Source of the DNA: Pseudomonas poae
GTDB taxonomy: Bacteria; Pseudomonadota; Gammaproteobacteria; Pseudomonadales; Pseudomonadaceae
Reading direction: 5' to 3'
Length of the DNA: 64,000 bases
NCBI RefSeq assembly: GCF_001439785.1
Contig: NZ_JYLI01000011.1
Span: forward strand, 62,001-126,000
The notes under the pieces were generated by a model. The model searched no databases. It was not told where the DNA came from and saw only the letters and a program-made list of their open reading frames with translations. Position numbers and translations under genes: made by a program. Position 1 is the first letter of the stretch; each line of letters opens with the position of its first letter. Below are positions 61,108-64,000 of this stretch, one piece after another.

Positions 61108-62103
61108 TCAGGCCCCTTCAGGTTCGAATATCAAGTCTCCATTAACTTCAATGATCTCCCCGCCCAAAAAAGCACCTCCGGCACCACCTGCATTTCCGCC
61201 TGCGCTGCCTCCCGCTGCACCTCCAATGACTCCACACGCAAGTAATCCATTTCCTTTCAAATAAACGCCCAGATACAAGCGACAAGCACTACGAGCTACA
61301 TCAGCAGCTAATTTTGCCCCAATGGCAGCTCCCGTCACTCCGCCCACAAACCTGCCCATTTCCACATATTTCGCTCGTCTGCACTGCGCTTCCTTACCCG
61401 TCACACAGGCTTCCTTGATCTCCAAACCTGTGACGCCAACATCCAACAGCAATCCTGCATATGTCCCTTTGCCCAACCACTTCGACGTCTGCGTTATCGC
61501 CTTGACTCTTTGCGCATACCCTGCAATTTCATTCTTATGCAGATAACTTTTCGTCGACAATCCGAGTACCTTCTTCAACGATTGATTGCCTTGCAATCCC
61601 GTCCCGAAACGCGCCGCTCCTTGCAACTGCGCATCCAGTCGACCAAACAGCATCTGCCGCTGCCGAACAAATCCATCCCTGTCCAACCCGCCACTCTTCA
61701 ACCGTTGGTGCAAACGTTCGATTTCTCCCAGTGTTCGCCCTACTTCATCCAGATGTCTCCCCCAGCCAGACGCTGCACTTCCCACACCAATCGAGCCATA
61801 CGCAAGAAAACTCTGCAGCAAATCATAATTGCCGATCACCACCGCGCCGGCCGACGTATTCAGCTCCAGGCTGCGACGAACCTGTTCAGCATGCCGCATC
61901 AACCAGGCCTCCTCGCCGGAACAGCTCACGCTGCCGACATCGGGAATAATCACCAATTGCCCCGGTGCCACCAGACCAGGGCGCAGGTGTCGGTTCAGTA
62001 CGTCGAAATGATCAGAGCGCTGTCGATTCAGGCCGCCGCCCATCAAGCGCGATTTCAAACTCTCGTAGTCCGTTGTGCGGTCATTGATATAGCTCTGCGC
62101 CAT
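61108..62103 (-). CDS. Putative membrane-acting toxin/effector, module 2
   Basis: 331 residues. Residues 1-105 are the same as in the protein at 59395 except residue 11 (Thr for Met). Beyond that identity falls, especially at 255-315, where a more glycine-rich segment (GVIGGAAGGSAGGNAGGAGG) replaces that of module 1. The end (NGDLIFEPEGA) is again identical. All cysteines near 233 and 241 are kept. The mosaic of constant N-terminus and variable end with matching small partner fits effector-immunity diversification; inference only. Confidence 0.65.
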   Translation of the reverse strand: MAQSYINDRTTDYESLKSRLMGGGLNRQRSDHFDVLNRHLRPGLVAPGQLVIIPDVGSVSCSGEEAWLMRHAEQVRRSLELNTSAGAVVIGNYDLLQSFLAYGSIGVGSAASGWGRHLDEVGRTLGEIERLHQRLKSGGLDRDGFVRQRQMLFGRLDAQLQGAARFGTGLQGNQSLKKVLGLSTKSYLHKNEIAGYAQRVKAITQTSKWLGKGTYAGLLLDVGVTGLEIKEACVTGKEAQCRRAKYVEMGRFVGGVTGAAIGAKLAADVARSACRLYLGVYLKGNGLLACGVIGGAAGGSAGGNAGGAGGAFLGGEIIEVNGDLIFEPEGA

Positions 62104-62283
62104 GCCTTACATCCGGGATGCAATGAAACTGGCGTCGAAATATAAGCAGGGGAGCACGGCCTGGACACAAGTCCGGGAGGGGTCCATCACATTTGGGAAG
62201 CTGCCTACACGGCAGAGAATTTGCGCTTACAGAAGCGACCCGACCTACCGTCAAACCTTTACCACTTTGGCGAGCGGGCCTGT

Positions 62284-62419
62284 CGTGGCGAGCGGATTTG
62301 CCCGCGTTGGGGTGCGAAGCAGCCCTTGAACCAGGCTCTGAGTAGTGTCAGGTAAACCGCGTTTTTCTTGATTGGGGGGCGCTTCGCACCCCCAACGCGG
62401 GGCAAGCCCGCTCGCCACA
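62284..62419 (-). repeat. 135-base composite palindromic repeat, copy 6 (diverged)
   Basis: Same build as copies 1 and 5 (GTGGCGAGCGGATTTGCCCG ... GGGGGCGCTTCGCACCCCCA ... CAAGCCCGCTCGCCAC), but the linker is altered (CAGGCTCTGAGTAGTGTCAG). It lies between the module-2 upstream block and the lipocalin-like gene. Confidence 0.8.
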
Positions 62420-62465
62420 ACAGACCCCCTCCCACATTTGAACAGGTGTACATCCACAACCACGC

Positions 62466-63530
62466 CTAGTAACCGGTCATCTCCAGATACCCCACCCCGC
62501 CCTCAAACTTCACCGGACCTTCCCAGTACGGAATATTCAAATCCATCCAGGCCTTGGGATTGACGGCCTGCGTCGTAATATCCAACCCCTTGCCGGGAAT
62601 CTTCAGCGACCATCGCGTGGGAATACGGCGCTCGTCAATCTCGGTGGTGGCCAATGGCGTGAGCTGGATATCGGCGTTATGCAAGGTCTGCGTCACCCCT
62701 TGCGGATCAATCCAGGTACCCGTCAGGTAACCCGAACCGTCCTTTTGCCGCACACGAAACAGCATCAACTGCTCGCCCCCGTCCAGGTGCAGCGAAAACC
62801 AGTCCCAGCCCGTCTGGCTGGCGGCCAATGGTTGGCTGCTCCACTCCCGATCCAGCCAGGCCGGCCCGGTCACTTGATACACCTTGCCATCGATGCTGAC
62901 ACTGCCGCTGGCCGTGAAAAACGGCTGACTGTAGTAGTACGACGCCTGGCCCTGATCCGATTTACGGCTGTAGCCACGGTCACCTTGCAGCACCAGCGGG
63001 CGGCTGGAGGTCAGGCGCAAATCGTAGGCAAACTGCGCGCCGCCGGCCTTGAGTTGCATGTCCGCCAACGGGCTTGTCGCGTCGGCACGGCTGGCAAAAT
63101 TCCAATCGTCGATCCAGGCAGCAAACGGCGCCGCCTGAGCACCGGCCTGGCCGACGCCGCCACGGGCATAACGCTCGGCAGCATAATGGCGAGTGGCGGA
63201 AGTAACGGCGGCATGGCCCAGCCAGACGCTGGAATCGCGCCAACCAGCCTGCATGGGACCGGCCTGCAAGGCATTGCGAAACAGCGTCCACTGCACGCCA
63301 AACACATTGCCTTGGGCGTCCTTCACGTTGGCGGTCACGTACCACCATTCGATCCGAAAACCTGGATGAGCGCCGTGGTCTTCGGGAAACGTGAACACCT
63401 TGCCCGGCACCACTTGCGCAAAGTCCGCCGCATCGCTGCCAAGGCCGGCGAAGCTTTCTTCGGGGGCGGGGACTTTGTCGCACGCGCTCAACAGCAGCAA
63501 CGCGCACCACAGCCAGGCTTTAATTTTCAT
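62466..63530 (-). CDS. Lipocalin-like (AttH/CrtC-related) lipoprotein
   Basis: 354 residues with lipobox LLSAC (lipid Cys17) and a beta-rich body of the AttH/carotenoid 1,2-hydratase-like type (FPEDHGAHPGFRIEWWYVTA, VTGPAWLDREWSSQPL, GWDWFSLHLDGGEQLMLFRV, YWEGPVKFEGGVGYLEMTGY). The start overlaps the 3' end of the permease gene by 11 bases, so both act together, probably at the inner or outer membrane. Substrate unknown; may handle hydrophobic molecules. Confidence 0.87.
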   Translation of the reverse strand: MKIKAWLWCALLLLSACDKVPAPEESFAGLGSDAADFAQVVPGKVFTFPEDHGAHPGFRIEWWYVTANVKDAQGNVFGVQWTLFRNALQAGPMQAGWRDSSVWLGHAAVTSATRHYAAERYARGGVGQAGAQAAPFAAWIDDWNFASRADATSPLADMQLKAGGAQFAYDLRLTSSRPLVLQGDRGYSRKSDQGQASYYYSQPFFTASGSVSIDGKVYQVTGPAWLDREWSSQPLAASQTGWDWFSLHLDGGEQLMLFRVRQKDGSGYLTGTWIDPQGVTQTLHNADIQLTPLATTEIDERRIPTRWSLKIPGKGLDITTQAVNPKAWMDLNIPYWEGPVKFEGGVGYLEMTGY

Positions 63531-64000
63531 GGGCGAAGGTCCTCAGCAGATCCGCCGGGCGGCTACGGTACAGCTGCCACAGCGGCCAGGCCGAGGCCAG
63601 CAGCGTGGCGAGCATTGCCAGGCCCAGCAACTGCGCCAACTGCCACGGGAACACCTGCAACGGCAGGCGCCAGCCAAAGGCCTGCACGTTGATCACCGCA
63701 TCCAGGCACCAGGCCAGCAGCAGGCCCAGGGGCAAGCCCAGCACCAGGGTCAACACCGCCAGCAGCCAGGTCTGGCCCAGGTTGAGCAGCATCAGTTGGC
63801 GGCGCGTCACCCCCAGCGCCCACAACGGCGCGAGTTGGCCTAGGCGGCTTTGGCTCTGGGTCAACAGGCTGATGAACAGCGCCACGCCAGCGACGCCGAG
63901 GGTGAGGCTGTTGAGCGCGGCCGTGGCGGCAAACGTGCGTTCGAACACCTGGCTCGACCAACCTTTGAGCTGCTGTTGATCGATGATACGGCTGTCTTCC
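63520..64000 (-). CDS. FtsX-type ABC transporter permease (5' end outside window)
   Basis: The C-terminal ~160 residues of an ABC permease of the MacB/LolE type. Open frame continues past the window edge (EDSRIIDQQQLKGWSSQVFE...). FtsX membrane segments: NSLTLGVAGVALFISLLTQS, TWLLAVLTLVLGLPLGLLLA, LLGLAMLATLLASAWPLWQL, with the typical LAPLWALGVTRRQLMLL loop and the end SRPADLLRTF. Coupled to the lipoprotein gene at 62466. Confidence 0.87.
   Translation of the reverse strand, partial: EDSRIIDQQQLKGWSSQVFERTFAATAALNSLTLGVAGVALFISLLTQSQSRLGQLAPLWALGVTRRQLMLLNLGQTWLLAVLTLVLGLPLGLLLAWCLDAVINVQAFGWRLPLQVFPWQLAQLLGLAMLATLLASAWPLWQLYRSRPADLLRTFAHEN

Larger units (their letters stand above)
58782..62254. 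repeat. Tandem duplication of a toxin-immunity-like module
   Basis: Unit of about 1.75 kb: large gene, small membrane-protein gene, and decayed copy of the small gene. Shared nearly identical stretches: the block from CAATAGCCGGTAGTCGGGAG (58782 and 60551), the first ~320 bases of the large genes, and ~150 bases upstream of each (60391-60545; 62104-62254). The middle parts have diverged. Less G+C-rich than the neighbouring genes. Confidence 0.88.

Overview
The window reads as a chromosomal segment of a fluorescent-group Pseudomonas (P. fluorescens type). The basis is its high G+C content, closely packed genes with typical Pseudomonas products (lexA2-imuA-imuB-dnaE2 cassette, glutaminase, SohB, DUF2789, YdcH), and many interspersed palindromic repeats of the fluorescent pseudomonads. 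No tRNA, rRNA, CRISPR array, transposase or phage gene was seen. Species assignment is inference.

Layout. 1-3525: end of a LacI-regulated ABC importer operon. 3880-6250: carboxynorspermidine decarboxylase and its dehydrogenase partner, closed by a clean terminator. 6340-6800: repeats around the 3' remnant of an IclR-type regulator. 6818-10691: glutaminase, RNase T2, a Gfo/Idh/MocA oxidoreductase, a NUDIX hydrolase and two small envelope proteins. 10773-13265: STN-containing TonB receptor. 13266-14246: about 1 kb of repeats. 14247-19377: orphan betaine-type binding protein, small unknowns, DUF2789, a chemoreceptor without a periplasmic domain, and a DksA-like protein with two zinc cysteines missing.

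19705-32399 is a complete-looking myo-inositol locus. It holds an ABC importer (permease, ATPase, binding protein), iolG, iolD, iolI, iolB, iolE and a fused iolC-DUF2090 gene, read from a divergent promoter opposite an RpiR-type regulator (iolR). Two palindromes of the form GGAA-N6-TTCC lie exactly in front of the catabolic operon and the transport operon, so IolR probably controls both. The last gene of the pathway, iolA/mmsA, is not in the window.

32495-41701: a membrane protein coupled to a 24-residue peptide, a two-component system, an SRPBCC protein, a second TonB receptor, SohB, a histidine phosphatase and an SCP2-domain protein. 41733-48423: GH63-like glucosidase, HglS-type DUF1338 enzyme, YdcH, transketolase. 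48698-52926: short UvrA paralogue overlapping a hybrid histidine kinase. 53033-58755: lexA2-imuA-imuB-dnaE2 mutagenesis operon with a perfect LexA2 operator over the lexA start codon.

58782-62254 is the most novel-looking part. It is a tandem duplication of a module made of a 331-residue, glycine-zipper-rich protein, a 125-residue membrane protein, and a decayed extra copy of the small protein. The first ~105 residues of the two large proteins are almost identical, while the rest and the small partners have diverged. This is the pattern expected of toxin-immunity (effector-immunity) pairs. The window ends with a lipocalin-like lipoprotein and an FtsX-type permease fragment, probably one export/lipoprotein operon.

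In several places the start chosen here is not the longest possible one; the ribosome-binding-site reason is given in each entry.
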